From positions 1,116,001 through 1,180,000 of the forward strand of contig NZ_JAASRY010000001.1 of the NCBI RefSeq assembly GCF_011761345.1: DNA of 64,000 bases. The letters are read 5' to 3'. This DNA comes from Thalassobacillus devorans. GTDB taxonomy: Bacteria; Bacillota; Bacilli; Bacillales; Halobacillaceae. The translations under genes were made by a program, and so were the position numbers. The notes under the pieces are model-generated. The model was not told the origin of the DNA, did not search any database, and was given only the letters and a program-made list of their open reading frames with translations. Shown piece after piece: positions 8,971-17,473 of the stretch (position 1 is its first letter; each line of letters begins with the position of its first letter).

Positions 8971-9708
8971 TTGTATGAAATGAGAAGAGTGATTGTTCTT
9001 ACACAAAAAGAACTGGTAGAAAAAGAAAGGTTAAATGATGCCACTGCAGTAGTAATCGATGTTTTCTTGGCCACATCCACGATAGCCTTCTTATTGGAGT
9101 ATGGTTACGACCCTGTTTATACAGCAAATGACGGAAACCATGCGTGTGACATTCAAGAAAAAGAACAGCTATTTGGACTGATGCTTGGTGAAAAGAACGG
9201 GGAAGCAATTGAAGGGTTCGAATATCCAGATCCTACTCTGATTCAAAAAGTTAATAAAAAACAATCCGCAATCATTTGCTCTACAAATGGAACAAGGGCA
9301 GTGGAATCCGCCAATCTGTCGGAATCATTATTGTTATCTTCTTTAGTCAATGGCCATATGGTTGCAAAACATATACACCAAAAAACAGACTCAGAAACAA
9401 TTGTTATTATATGCGCTGGGAATGCAGGCCATTTCTCGGCAGAAGATTTTGTCGGTGCAGGACAACTTGTTGATCATTTATGGGAAAGAGAAAATTACTC
9501 TTTTTCTGACTCGGCAAAACTTGCCCGGGATGCTTTCCTGAAAGAGAAAGCTAATAATTATAAAGGATTGTTGGAAAAAGAAACTTCTAAACTTTTAAGA
9601 GACACAGGCTTTGCAGAATCTATGGACCTTATCATCCAATCAGTAGAAATGGTCCATGTACTTCCAATGTATGTAGATGGAAAAATACAAAATTTAAACT
9701 TGGAGTGA
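8971..9708 (+). CDS. ComB-like 2-phosphosulfolactate phosphatase family protein
   Basis: About 245 residues; the start is TTG 8971 or ATG 8980. ComB landmarks occur in order: VVIDVFLATSTIAFLLEYG near residue 27, a GEKNGEAIEGFEYPDP segment, ICSTNGTRAVE near residue 106, and ICAGNAGHFSAEDFVGAGQL. ComB enzymes are magnesium-dependent acid phosphatases named for phosphosulfolactate in coenzyme M synthesis. Bacteria like this one lack that pathway, so the true substrate is open. Because the operon includes an acyl-CoA kinase, a phosphorylated pathway intermediate is an attractive but unproven substrate. Confidence 0.8.
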   Translation: MYEMRRVIVLTQKELVEKERLNDATAVVIDVFLATSTIAFLLEYGYDPVYTANDGNHACDIQEKEQLFGLMLGEKNGEAIEGFEYPDPTLIQKVNKKQSAIICSTNGTRAVESANLSESLLLSSLVNGHMVAKHIHQKTDSETIVIICAGNAGHFSAEDFVGAGQLVDHLWERENYSFSDSAKLARDAFLKEKANNYKGLLEKETSKLLRDTGFAESMDLIIQSVEMVHVLPMYVDGKIQNLNLE

Positions 9709-9712
9709 TGTT

Positions 9713-10501
9713 ATGGGACACGGAGATATGAATTTAATCCAATATAGCTGTGGAGGAGAAATAGCAAAAGTGACAATCCATAACCCTCCATTAAACGTTT
9801 TGACAGATGAACTGCTGACAGAACTGGACAAGGCGGTAAGTGATATTTTACAAGAAGAAAGTACGAGAGCCATGATTTTGACAGGTACTGGGAAGAAAGC
9901 ATTTGTTGCGGGGGCTGACATAAACCAGTTCTCTGTTTTGACTAAAGAAACAGGAAAAGAGCTAGTAGATAAAGGAAAACGTATTTTTAATAAGATCGCA
10001 AATGCCAAATTTCCTGTTATTTGCGCCATGAATGGTTTGACACTTGGAGGAGGCCTTGAATTAGCACTTGCATGTGATATCAGAATAGCTGAGGAAAACG
10101 TGAAGATGGGATTACCCGAAACGGGTTTAGGTATTTTACCAGGATATGCAGGTACACAGAGATTGACGAGGCTTATTGGACCGGGGAAGGCAAAGCAAAT
10201 GATTTTTACTGGGGTAACTTTCTCAGCTGTTGAAGCCCATCAAGTTGGTTTAATAGAAAAAATCGTACCTAATGGAGAAGCCTATATTGAGGGCATGAAA
10301 ATTGCAGAACAGATATTAATGAAAGGGCCAGTGGCCATTGCTTGTGCAAAGAACGCTATTGATAACGGAATAGATATGCCGCTTGCGGATGGCCAGAGAC
10401 TGGAATCGGACTACTTTGGTGAGTTATGCGAAACAGAAGATATGCAGGAAGGTGTAAAAGCATTCAAGGAGAAAAGAAAACCAACATTTCTAGGTAAGTA
10501 A
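9713..10501 (+). CDS. Enoyl-CoA hydratase
   Basis: A 262-residue crotonase with the complete hydratase set. AGADINQF gives one oxyanion-hole strand. MNGLTLGGGLELALACDIRI carries the first catalytic glutamate (near residue 122), and GLPETGLGILPGYAGTQRLT carries the second. The C-terminal FKEKRKPTF is usual. It would add water across a 2-enoyl-CoA to give a 3-hydroxyacyl-CoA. An upstream GGAGTGATG serves the ATG at 9713, four bases after the ComB-like gene. Of the three crotonases in this operon, this is the one that looks like a conventional hydratase. Confidence 0.9.
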   Translation: MGHGDMNLIQYSCGGEIAKVTIHNPPLNVLTDELLTELDKAVSDILQEESTRAMILTGTGKKAFVAGADINQFSVLTKETGKELVDKGKRIFNKIANAKFPVICAMNGLTLGGGLELALACDIRIAEENVKMGLPETGLGILPGYAGTQRLTRLIGPGKAKQMIFTGVTFSAVEAHQVGLIEKIVPNGEAYIEGMKIAEQILMKGPVAIACAKNAIDNGIDMPLADGQRLESDYFGELCETEDMQEGVKAFKEKRKPTFLGK

Positions 10502-10527
10502 TTCATAGAAAGGAGCTGAATTAATAA

Positions 10528-11568
10528 ATGAGACAATTTACTGATTATGAACATATCAATTGGGATGCTCTAGAACGTTTCCTGAAAGAATCCATTTCAG
10601 ATTTACCAAAGGAACAGATGGATGTAAAAAAATTTTCTGAAGGTTATTCAAATTTGACTTACTTAATTACCTTTGGTGATTGGGAGGGAGTACTAAGGAG
10701 GCCTCCATTCGGGGAAATTCCACCAAAAGCTCATGATATGTCACGTGAATATAACATTCTGAGAAAGGTAAACAATGCTTTCCCTTTAGCCCCAAAACCA
10801 TATTTATATAGTGAAGACCCGAATATTATGGGAAGACATTTTTATGTAATGGAAAAGAAGCAGGGGATAGTTATAGACGAAAAAATTCCTGAATATTTCG
10901 GTAATGTTGAAAAGATCGGTCCTCTGATTTCTACGAACCTGATTAATACTTTGATAGAGATGCAATCTATAGATTATAAGGAAGCTAATTTGACAGATAT
11001 CGGAAAACCGGAGGGTTATTTAGAAAGGCAAGTGCATGGATGGATCAAAAGATACAATCGATCCAGAACGGATAACACTCCAGAAGCGGAGGAATTAGAG
11101 GCCTGGTTCAAGGATAACATTCCAATTTCAAGGGAGATAGCCATTGTCCATAATGATTTCAAGTTGAATAACCTTGTTTTAGATAATGATATTCCTGGCA
11201 AGGTGAATGGAGTATTGGACTGGGAGCTTTCGACCGTCGGTGACCCGATGACAGACCTAGGCTCAACAGTAGCCTATTGGCGCCAGTCAGGTGATCCTGA
11301 CTTAGGTATTAACGTAGTGACCAATCAACCTGGCTTTTTTAATAGAAGAGAATTCGTAGAAGAGTATGCAAGCAGATGTCAACGCGACATGTCGGATATT
11401 ACCTATTACGTAGCTTTCGGCTTTTATAAATTGGCTGCCATATTACAACAAATTTATTATCGCTGGGCAAAGGGTGAAATCGAGGACGACCGGTTTGAAA
11501 CATTGAACGAGGCGGTCGGAAACTTGATTGAAATGGCTCATCTCACTAAGTCTAACCGGATTATTTAA
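10528..11568 (+). CDS. APH-like acyl-CoA kinase (ACAD10/11 kinase domain, LvaA-like)
   Basis: A 346-residue aminoglycoside-phosphotransferase-fold kinase. Catalytic loop HNDFKLNN near residue 208 and metal-binding LDWELSTVGDPMTDLG near residue 231 match the kinase half of ACAD10/11, as does the early EGYSNLTYLI segment. Family members phosphorylate the 4-hydroxyl of 4-hydroxyacyl-CoA so that the partner dehydrogenase can eliminate phosphate. The likely partner is the product of 2820-4028. An antibiotic-resistance role is unlikely from this context. The ATG is preceded by AAAGGAG. Confidence 0.85.
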   Translation: MRQFTDYEHINWDALERFLKESISDLPKEQMDVKKFSEGYSNLTYLITFGDWEGVLRRPPFGEIPPKAHDMSREYNILRKVNNAFPLAPKPYLYSEDPNIMGRHFYVMEKKQGIVIDEKIPEYFGNVEKIGPLISTNLINTLIEMQSIDYKEANLTDIGKPEGYLERQVHGWIKRYNRSRTDNTPEAEELEAWFKDNIPISREIAIVHNDFKLNNLVLDNDIPGKVNGVLDWELSTVGDPMTDLGSTVAYWRQSGDPDLGINVVTNQPGFFNRREFVEEYASRCQRDMSDITYYVAFGFYKLAAILQQIYYRWAKGEIEDDRFETLNEAVGNLIEMAHLTKSNRII

Positions 11569-11582
11569 AAGAAGGGATATTA

Positions 11583-12026
11583 ATGGAAGAGACACTCCGA
11601 CACGATTACGCTCCATTTATAATTGAACGCGGAAAAATTAAAGAGTTCGCCCTTGCACTAGGAGTGAAAAACTGCATCCATTACGATAAAGAAAAAGCAA
11701 TAAAACTTGGTTATCGGGATGTAGTAGCGCCTCCTACCTTTGGAACAGTGATAGATTTCTGGAACGATAATCATTATTATCAATTTTTAAAAAAGTTGAG
11801 CTTAACTCCTGAGGATGTGCTCCATGGTGAACAATCGTATGAATATATAGAAGAAATTTGTGCGGGGGATGAAATAACAGGAACTGTTCGAAATAGAAAT
11901 ACGAAAGACAAGGGCGATAAAATCTTTTTTTATCTTGAAACTAATTATTTTAACCAACATTCTAAGCTTGTGTTAATTGGACGAGCGACACTAGTTACTT
12001 TTAACAAAAAGGAGGTTCAGGAATGA
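11583..12026 (+). CDS. MaoC-like dehydratase, N-terminal (FAS1-type hot-dog) subunit
   Basis: A 147-residue single hot-dog protein. The opening (YAPFIIERGKIKEFALALG), the VVAPPTFGTVIDFW segment and HGEQSYEYIEEICAGDEITG match the MaoC N-terminal dehydratase family. Such proteins pair with a second hot-dog subunit to form an enoyl-CoA hydratase. The gene for that partner follows and overlaps by four bases, so a heterodimer is likely. The ATG follows AGAAGGGA. Confidence 0.85.
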   Translation: MEETLRHDYAPFIIERGKIKEFALALGVKNCIHYDKEKAIKLGYRDVVAPPTFGTVIDFWNDNHYYQFLKKLSLTPEDVLHGEQSYEYIEEICAGDEITGTVRNRNTKDKGDKIFFYLETNYFNQHSKLVLIGRATLVTFNKKEVQE

Positions 12027-12409
12027 AGCCTTTCCCGATAGAGGAAGTTCAATCTATCGACCTAGTAAAATATTGTGGCGCTTCTGGTGATTTCAACCCT
12101 ATCCATACAATAGAAAAAGTCGCAAAAGAAAAAAAACACCCCGATATTCTTGTCCCAGGTATGATGTTGATGGGATGGGCTACTCAGGCTATCAACACAT
12201 GGTTTCCAGGAAAGAAGATGAAGAGCTTTCATGTCCGTTTCTGTTCTCCGGTTTACTCGAAGGAATCACTCAAAGTGGTTTGCACATCTAAAAAGAATAC
12301 TGTTGCAGGAGAACAAAAGTGCACGTTGGAGATAGTCAATCAGACAGGGGAAAAAAAGATGACAGGCAAATTTGAAATTGCCACCGAAATTGAAGGAGGA
12401 AATACATGA
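12023..12409 (+). CDS. MaoC-family dehydratase/hydratase subunit
   Basis: A 128-residue hot-dog protein. The catalytic signature ASGDFNPIHTIEKVAK near residue 20 supplies the Asp/His pair of R-type hydratases. The following VPGMMLMGWATQAINTWFPG helix matches the family. It overlaps its neighbours by four bases on each side (ATGA-type couplings), indicating tight co-translation with the 11583 subunit and the thiolase. It would hydrate an enoyl-CoA or dehydrate the 3-hydroxy form. Confidence 0.87.
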   Translation: MKPFPIEEVQSIDLVKYCGASGDFNPIHTIEKVAKEKKHPDILVPGMMLMGWATQAINTWFPGKKMKSFHVRFCSPVYSKESLKVVCTSKKNTVAGEQKCTLEIVNQTGEKKMTGKFEIATEIEGGNT

Positions 12410-13590
12410 TGCAACAGATTTTCGTTATAGAAGGAGCTCGGACAGCATTCACTGGTTTTGGTGGTTCATTTGTAAATACGGATGCAACAGAGCTTGGGAA
12501 AGCGACAGCAGTTGAAGCTATGAAACGCGCCAAGGTGGCTCCATCTTTAGTTGATCATGTTATATATGGAAATGTGATCCACTCCCAAACAAGTGCCGCT
12601 TACCTTTCTCGTCATATAGGCCTACATAGCGGGGTGCCAGAGAAAATCCCTGCACTGACATTGAATCGATTGTGCGGATCCGGCTTGCAGGCAGTGGTCT
12701 CTGCCTCACAAAGCATTTTATTGAATGAAGCAGATATTGTATTAGCTGGAGGAACCGAGAATATGTCCCAGTCTCCTTATGCTAATTTCGAACAGCGATT
12801 CGGCGGTCCAAAAATGGGGGATTTGAAGTTCGAAGATATGCTTCAGGCGACACTGACAGATAGGTATACAGGGGCTGGTATGGGGATGACGGCGGAAAAG
12901 TTGGCTGAAATTTATGACATATCAAGGGAAGAGCAAGATGCTTATGCAGTCGAGTCAAATCAGCGGGCTGCAAAGGCTCGGGAAAATGGAACCTTTGGTG
13001 GAGAAATCGTTCCGGTCCAAGTGAAAACGAAAAAAGAAACGCGAACAATCGAACAAGATGAACATATAAAAGCAGATGCTAGTATAGAAAAAATGCAATT
13101 GTTACGACCTGTGTTCAAAAAAGACGGTACTGTCACAGCTGGAAATTCATCAGGAATCAATGACGGAGCAACAAGTGTCATCGTTGCAGGTGAACATGCA
13201 ATTGAGAAAAATTCCTTGAACCCGTTAACACGGATCGTCTCGTGGGGCATCGCTGGAGTGGATCCAACAATCATGGGAATAGGACCAGTGCCTGCAATTA
13301 GACAGGCATTAGAACGAGCTGATTTATCTGTAGAGGATATGGACCTTGTAGAAGTAAATGAAGCATTTGCAGCACAATATCTAGCTGTTGAAAAAGAACT
13401 TGGATTAGAGAGAGAGAAAACCAATGTGAATGGAGGAGCAATTTCGCTTGGTCATCCAGTCGGTGCTAGTGGATCAAGAATTTTACTATCTGCATCTTAT
13501 GAACTTAAACGCCGGGGTGGAAAGTATGCTGTTGTCAGCTTATGTATCGGCGGTGGCCAAGGAATTGCAATGGTGATTGAAAATGTCTGA
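12406..13590 (+). CDS. Acetyl-CoA acyltransferase (thiolase)
   Basis: A 394-residue thiolase. The nucleophilic cysteine lies at residue 90 in LNRLCGSGLQAVVSA. The histidine motif NGGAISLGHPVGASG and the second cysteine motif SLCIGGGQGIAMVIE are near the C-terminus. It would cleave a 3-ketoacyl-CoA with CoA as the last step of beta-oxidation. The tandem ATGATG start is preceded by GAAGGAGG and overlaps the MaoC-like gene by four bases. The size and motifs fit the degradative/acetoacetyl-CoA thiolase group. Confidence 0.93.
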   Translation: MMQQIFVIEGARTAFTGFGGSFVNTDATELGKATAVEAMKRAKVAPSLVDHVIYGNVIHSQTSAAYLSRHIGLHSGVPEKIPALTLNRLCGSGLQAVVSASQSILLNEADIVLAGGTENMSQSPYANFEQRFGGPKMGDLKFEDMLQATLTDRYTGAGMGMTAEKLAEIYDISREEQDAYAVESNQRAAKARENGTFGGEIVPVQVKTKKETRTIEQDEHIKADASIEKMQLLRPVFKKDGTVTAGNSSGINDGATSVIVAGEHAIEKNSLNPLTRIVSWGIAGVDPTIMGIGPVPAIRQALERADLSVEDMDLVEVNEAFAAQYLAVEKELGLEREKTNVNGGAISLGHPVGASGSRILLSASYELKRRGGKYAVVSLCIGGGQGIAMVIENV

Positions 13591-14485
13591 TCTACCTATT
13601 ATCGTGGCTCCGATGTTCTTGGTTTCAACTCCAGAGATGACCATTGAAGCAGGAAAAGCAGGAGTAATAGGCTCTTTTCCATTGTTGAATGCACGACCAG
13701 CTGAAAAATGTGCCGAATGGCTGGAAAAAGTTAAGCGTAATCTGGGGGACAAGCCCTGGGCTGTTAATTTCATATGCCATAGTGGGTCGAATAAACGATA
13801 TGTGGAAGACTTTGAGTTGATAAGAAAATACGAGCCTCCTATTGTTATCACTTCATTGGGTAACCCGCGTGATGTGATAGAAGTGGTGCATAACTATGGG
13901 GGGAAAGTATATTCAGATGTGTCAAATGTGAAGCATGCCAAAAAGGCAGCTGAAACGGGAGTCGACGGCCTAATTCTAGTGTGTGCAGGTGCTGGGGGGC
14001 ATGGAGGAACATTGAATCCCTTTGCGTTTCTTAGTGCTGTGAAAAAATTTTACGATGGAACACTTATTCTGGCAGGAGGTATCACTACAGGCAGGGATGT
14101 GGCAGCTGCTAAAGTGATGGGAGCAGATTATGCCTATATGGGAACAAGATTCATTCCCGCAAAAGAAAGTATTGCTTCGGAAGAATACAAGCAAATGATT
14201 CTGGATGCTTCTATTGAAGACATTTTATATACTAACGCGTTCAGTGGTGTCCATGCCAACCTCTTGATACCAAGCTTGCATCGGATGGGGATTGATCCTA
14301 AAACATTAAAGTCTAGGGAAGATGTAGATCTTTCGCACCTGGTCAATGTCAAAGCATGGCGGGATATTTGGTCTGCGGGGCATGGGGTAACACTAGTGGA
14401 AAAACAGGAGCCTATCAAAGAAATCATTGACCAGATGACTCGTGAATACAAGGAGGGGATGACAGATGTCATACCAAACCATTAA
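13583..14485 (+). CDS. Nitronate monooxygenase-like (NPD) flavoprotein
   Basis: About 300 residues. ATG 13583 lies inside the end of the thiolase gene; TTG 13577 is an alternative. This FMN TIM-barrel protein has the family marks AGAGGHGGTLNPFAFLSAV, with the histidine near residue 139, then ILAGGITTGRDVAAAK and GADYAYMGTRFIPAKES. Relatives include nitronate monooxygenases, enoyl-ACP reductase FabK and several catabolic flavoenzymes. In beta-oxidation clusters they are frequent and poorly assigned. Here it might reduce or oxidise an unsaturated thioester; nothing in the sequence decides this. Confidence 0.82.
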   Translation: MSDLPIIVAPMFLVSTPEMTIEAGKAGVIGSFPLLNARPAEKCAEWLEKVKRNLGDKPWAVNFICHSGSNKRYVEDFELIRKYEPPIVITSLGNPRDVIEVVHNYGGKVYSDVSNVKHAKKAAETGVDGLILVCAGAGGHGGTLNPFAFLSAVKKFYDGTLILAGGITTGRDVAAAKVMGADYAYMGTRFIPAKESIASEEYKQMILDASIEDILYTNAFSGVHANLLIPSLHRMGIDPKTLKSREDVDLSHLVNVKAWRDIWSAGHGVTLVEKQEPIKEIIDQMTREYKEGMTDVIPNH

Positions 14486-15278
14486 ATACGAGATACACAA
14501 AGGAATCATGACCCTAATATTGAATCGTCCCGAGCAGATGAATACCTTTACGTATGCGATGAGTGAGGAACTATTGGACGTTTTAGAATGGGCGAATCAA
14601 CAAGATAAGATCCGCGTGGTTATTATAACCGGAGCAGGAAAAGCCTTCTGTGCAGGGATGGACTTATCCGGTGGCACCTCCACTTTTGAAACAGATGAAG
14701 CGGCTGATGACTTCCGGGATGTCGGTGGTAAAGTCAGCTTAAAGGTTTATGATATGAAAAAGCCAGTAATTGCCGCAATAAATGGGGCAGCTGTTGGAGT
14801 CGGTATTACCCTGACCCTACCAATGGATATTCGAATTATTAAAAAGGGAGTGAAGGTAGGTTTTGTATTTGGACGTGTCGGTATCGGACCCGAATCCGTC
14901 TCTGGGTGGTTTTTACCGAAGCTAGTAGGAGCAGGAAAAGCACTAGATTGGATGCTAACAGGGCGTTACATTCCTACGGATGAAGCAATGGCCGCAGGGT
15001 TAATTCAGTATGAAGAAGAAGATCCTCTGGCTAAAGCCAAGGAAATCGCCGAAGCAATAGTCCAGAATACCGCAGCTACCTCTAACGCGTTCACGCGTCA
15101 AATATTGTGGAGAATGACTGGGGAAAGCAATCCGAAAAGAGCCCATTTGATTGAGTCAAAGTACTTATATTGGGCTGCTCGACAAGCAGATGCAAAAGAA
15201 GGAATCAATGCATTTTTGGAAAAAAGGTCCCCGTCCTTTTCATTATCGTCAAATGAATTACCAAATTTCTTTCTATAG
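14466..15278 (+). CDS. Crotonase/enoyl-CoA hydratase family protein
   Basis: A 270-residue crotonase. [10 protein letters not shown] and [20 protein letters not shown] form the oxyanion-hole region, and [20 protein letters not shown] follows. The first glutamate position (GGGLE in canonical hydratases) is GVGIT here; one glutamate occurs later, in GPES. This pattern resembles isomerase-like or short-chain crotonases found beside 3-hydroxyacyl-CoA dehydrogenases. The ATG follows AAGGAGGGG and overlaps the NPD gene by 20 bases. The exact reaction is uncertain. Confidence 0.87.
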   Translation: MSYQTIKYEIHKGIMTLILNRPEQMNTFTYAMSEELLDVLEWANQQDKIRVVIITGAGKAFCAGMDLSGGTSTFETDEAADDFRDVGGKVSLKVYDMKKPVIAAINGAAVGVGITLTLPMDIRIIKKGVKVGFVFGRVGIGPESVSGWFLPKLVGAGKALDWMLTGRYIPTDEAMAAGLIQYEEEDPLAKAKEIAEAIVQNTAATSNAFTRQILWRMTGESNPKRAHLIESKYLYWAARQADAKEGINAFLEKRSPSFSLSSNELPNFFL

Positions 15279-15292
15279 GAGTGGTGAGACAG

Positions 15293-16132
15293 ATGAAAAT
15301 AGGTGTACTAGGATCCGGAATTATGGGCAATGGTATCGCGCAGGTTTTTGCCATGAACGACTATGACGTAACGGTAGTAGAAATAAGTGAGCAAGCAGCT
15401 CAGAAAGCAAAAAAAGACATGGAGAAAAACATTAACCGCGTTATAAAAAAGAAGGAATTGGACATTAAAGCGGAAGAAGTACTGGAAAATGTAACATTCA
15501 CCACAGATAAAACCGAATTCAAGGGTGCTGCACTTGTCGTGGAAGCCATCATTGAAAATATGGAAATCAAAAAGCAAGTATTCGCCGAGCTGGAAGAAAT
15601 TTGTGATGAATCCACCATACTAGCGACCAATACATCAAGCTTGTCTATCACAGAGATCGCCTCAGCGACCAAGCGTCCAGCCAAAGTATGCGGCATGCAC
15701 TTTTTCAATCCAGTGCCGGTTATGAAACTGATTGAAATCATTGAAGGTGTCGAAACATCCAAAGAAACGGTACATACCCTAGAAAGAATCGCTTCCAATC
15801 TCAATAAAGAAAGCATCTTAGTAACAGACGCGCCTTTATTCATTGTCAATCGCATACTTGTGCCAATGATCAGTGAAGCCATTTTTGTATTAGACGAAGG
15901 CATCGCCTCCGCAGAAGACATTGATGCAGGAATGATGTTAGGGGCGAGTCACCCGATTGGACCCCTTAAACTGGCTGATCTTATCGGACTCGATACCTTA
16001 TTGTATGTGCAAGAAACGTTATTCCATGAGACAGGTGATTCCAAATACCGTATTCCTAAACTGTTGAAAAAATTAGTGAGGGCAGGGCATTATGGAAGGA
16101 AGACAGGCAGAGGCTTTTATGCTTATGAGTGA
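15293..16132 (+). CDS. 3-hydroxyacyl-CoA (3-hydroxybutyryl-CoA) dehydrogenase
   Basis: About 279 residues from ATG 15293; a GTG at 15281 is in frame but overlaps the AGGAG site. The NAD-binding motif [18 protein letters not shown] opens the protein. The catalytic His is in [18 protein letters not shown] near residue 140, and [15 protein letters not shown] lies in the helical C-terminal domain. The single-domain length matches Hbd/PaaH-type enzymes. It oxidises L-3-hydroxyacyl-CoA to 3-ketoacyl-CoA, feeding the thiolase at 12406. It is the last gene of the operon. Confidence 0.93.
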   Translation: MKIGVLGSGIMGNGIAQVFAMNDYDVTVVEISEQAAQKAKKDMEKNINRVIKKKELDIKAEEVLENVTFTTDKTEFKGAALVVEAIIENMEIKKQVFAELEEICDESTILATNTSSLSITEIASATKRPAKVCGMHFFNPVPVMKLIEIIEGVETSKETVHTLERIASNLNKESILVTDAPLFIVNRILVPMISEAIFVLDEGIASAEDIDAGMMLGASHPIGPLKLADLIGLDTLLYVQETLFHETGDSKYRIPKLLKKLVRAGHYGRKTGRGFYAYE

Positions 16133-16171
16133 TGCAGATAAAAAGTAGCATACCAGTATCAGAGAATTTTC

Positions 16172-16218
16172 AACCCAAATAATGGACACTTATAAGGAAG
16201 TGTTACCTTATTTGGGTT
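16172..16218 (+). repeat. Long hairpin resembling the IS-associated element at 54494
   Basis: AACCCAAATAA (16172-16182) pairs perfectly with TTATTTGGGTT (16208-16218), with an inner ACACTT/AAGTGT stem. The segment aligns with 54492-54540, upstream of the IS3-family OrfA remnant, sharing the order AATAATxGACACT, AAGTG, then a C-rich or GGG arm. It may be a solo left-end relic of that IS, and may also act as terminator of the first operon. Confidence 0.45.
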
Positions 16219-16332
16219 ATTTCAGTATCCAGATTCTTATTTTCACCTCGTTCACTATTCGTATTAACACCTATTAATTCTTATCGGTAATAATAAAATT
16301 TTTGTATATAAAATGTTTGGCGTAATTAATTG

Positions 16333-16350
16333 GTGAATACTTACATTCAC
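16333..16350 (+). promoter_or_regulatory. Candidate upstream activator site for AcoR-type regulator
   Basis: Inverted repeat GTGAAT-N6-ATTCAC, about 75 bases before the -24 box at 16424. Enhancer-binding activators bind such dyads 70-200 bases upstream of sigma-54 promoters. A weaker related dyad, GTAA-N4-TTAC, lies at 17281-17292 before the second sigma-54 promoter. Assignment is by position only. Confidence 0.3.
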
Positions 16351-16423
16351 TTCACTACCCAACTTGCAATTAATTGATTTATTCCAACGAAGTATGAAGT
16401 ATTAAATATATTTTTATATTCAA

Positions 16424-16441
16424 TTGGCATGGATTTTGCAT
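16424..16441 (+). promoter_or_regulatory. Sigma-54 promoter (-24/-12) of the SDR gene
   Basis: TTGGCAT at 16424-16430 and TTGCAT at 16436-16441 give GG and GC exactly ten bases apart (GG 16426-16427, GC 16438-16439). This fits the TGGCAY-N5-TTGCW consensus fully. It drives the SDR at 16498. Confidence 0.82.
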
Positions 16442-16497
16442 AACTTATGGCACCACATAGATTATGATAGTTTTATAATTTATTAGGAGGTTTCAAT

Positions 16498-17259
16498 ATG
16501 AATGTATTCTCATTAGAAGGTAAGGTAGCTATGGTAACAGGGGCTAATCGCGGGCTAGGAAAATCAATAGCATTAATGTTAGCTAATGCAGGTGCTGATG
16601 TTGTTGTTTGTGGGAGAAATGAGGAAAGAAACCAGGAAGTTGTTAAAGAAATTGAAAACTGTGGGAGGAAAGCATTAGGGATATCAGTAGATTTAAACGA
16701 TTTAGAAGAAATAGAAAAACTAGTGGAAGAGGCTTGGAAAGAATTTGGAACAATCGATATCCTAGTGAATAATGCAGGAAGATCTTCAACTAATTTTGCT
16801 TTATCGACAAGTGAAGAGGAATGGGATCAAGTAATGGATCTGAATGTTAAATCATTGTTTTTTTGTTCTCAGGCAGTAGCTTCAAAAATGAAGGAGAATG
16901 GCAATGGCGGAAAAATTATTAATATGGCATCAGTTGCTGGGGCAGTTGGAGATGTAGGAATAAGTCCTTATACAGCAAGTAAGGGAGCGGTAATTAACTT
17001 AACTAGATCTCTTGCATTGGAATGGTCTAGATTTAACATACAAGTAAATGCTATTGGGCCCGCTTATATTGAAACTGACATGAATAAAGAACAGTTAGCT
17101 ATACCTAAAGTAAGAAATAAGATTATTGAAAAAACTCCAATGAAAAGGTTAGGACAGGCTGAGGAATTAGAAGGTGCTGTCTTACTGTTAGCAGGTAAAG
17201 GAAGTAGTTTTATTACGGGACAGACTATTTTTGTTGATGGAGGGTGGCTTGCTCAGTAA
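16498..17259 (+). CDS. SDR-family oxidoreductase
   Basis: A 253-residue classical short-chain dehydrogenase. It has the cofactor motif VTGANRGLGKSIA near residue 14, NNAGRSS near residue 90, the catalytic Ser/Tyr/Lys region with YTASKGAVINL near residue 161, and a C-terminal GQTIFVDGGWLAQ. The ATG has a TTAGGAGG site. It is transcribed from its own sigma-54 promoter and separated from the Aco-type operon by a second one, so both respond to the same activator. In this context a diol or acetoin-like alcohol is a reasonable substrate, but specificity cannot be read. Confidence 0.9.
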   Translation: MNVFSLEGKVAMVTGANRGLGKSIALMLANAGADVVVCGRNEERNQEVVKEIENCGRKALGISVDLNDLEEIEKLVEEAWKEFGTIDILVNNAGRSSTNFALSTSEEEWDQVMDLNVKSLFFCSQAVASKMKENGNGGKIINMASVAGAVGDVGISPYTASKGAVINLTRSLALEWSRFNIQVNAIGPAYIETDMNKEQLAIPKVRNKIIEKTPMKRLGQAEELEGAVLLLAGKGSSFITGQTIFVDGGWLAQ

Positions 17260-17377
17260 AGGAAGATATGTGTCGAGTGGGTAAGTAGTTACTTCATTTT
17301 TAAGAAATATAATAAGAAAATTATTTTTAATAGTAAAGTTTTATAGGTGAAAGCTTATTATAGCGATCATTTGAAGT

Positions 17378-17394
17378 TGGCATAATTTTTGCAA
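17378..17394 (+). promoter_or_regulatory. Sigma-54 promoter of the Aco-like operon
   Basis: TTGGCAT followed by TTTGCAA; GG at 17379-17380 and GC at 17391-17392 are exactly ten bases apart. The match to the -24/-12 consensus is as good as at 16424. It precedes the metallo-hydrolase gene and the E1/E2 genes. Confidence 0.82.
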
Positions 17395-17473
17395 CATTAT
17401 CACGGTAGAAAAGCATTTAATGTAAGCGTTTACTCAATATGCTTGATTGGAGGAATTGAGGGGGATTTTGTAT

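Larger units (their letters stand above)
16133..16423. other. Intergenic region between the two catabolic operons
   Basis: No reading frame with a ribosome binding site was seen. The region holds an IS-end-like hairpin at 16172-16218, an AT-rich stretch, and a GTGAAT/ATTCAC inverted repeat at 16333-16350 that could be an activator site for the sigma-54 promoter downstream. Confidence 0.5.

Noticed and set aside
10528-11568. Aminoglycoside resistance gene
   Set aside because: The fold is shared, but motifs and operon context fit the ACAD10/11-type acyl-CoA kinase.
12960-13424. A 154-codon minus-strand frame inside the thiolase gene
   Set aside because: Antisense shadow of a conserved thiolase; no start site signals and no recognisable motifs.
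15400-15921. A 173-codon minus-strand open frame opposite the 3-hydroxyacyl-CoA dehydrogenase gene
   Set aside because: It lies wholly inside a well-supported gene, has no ribosome site and reads as low-complexity Ser/Met-rich sequence typical of antisense shadow frames.
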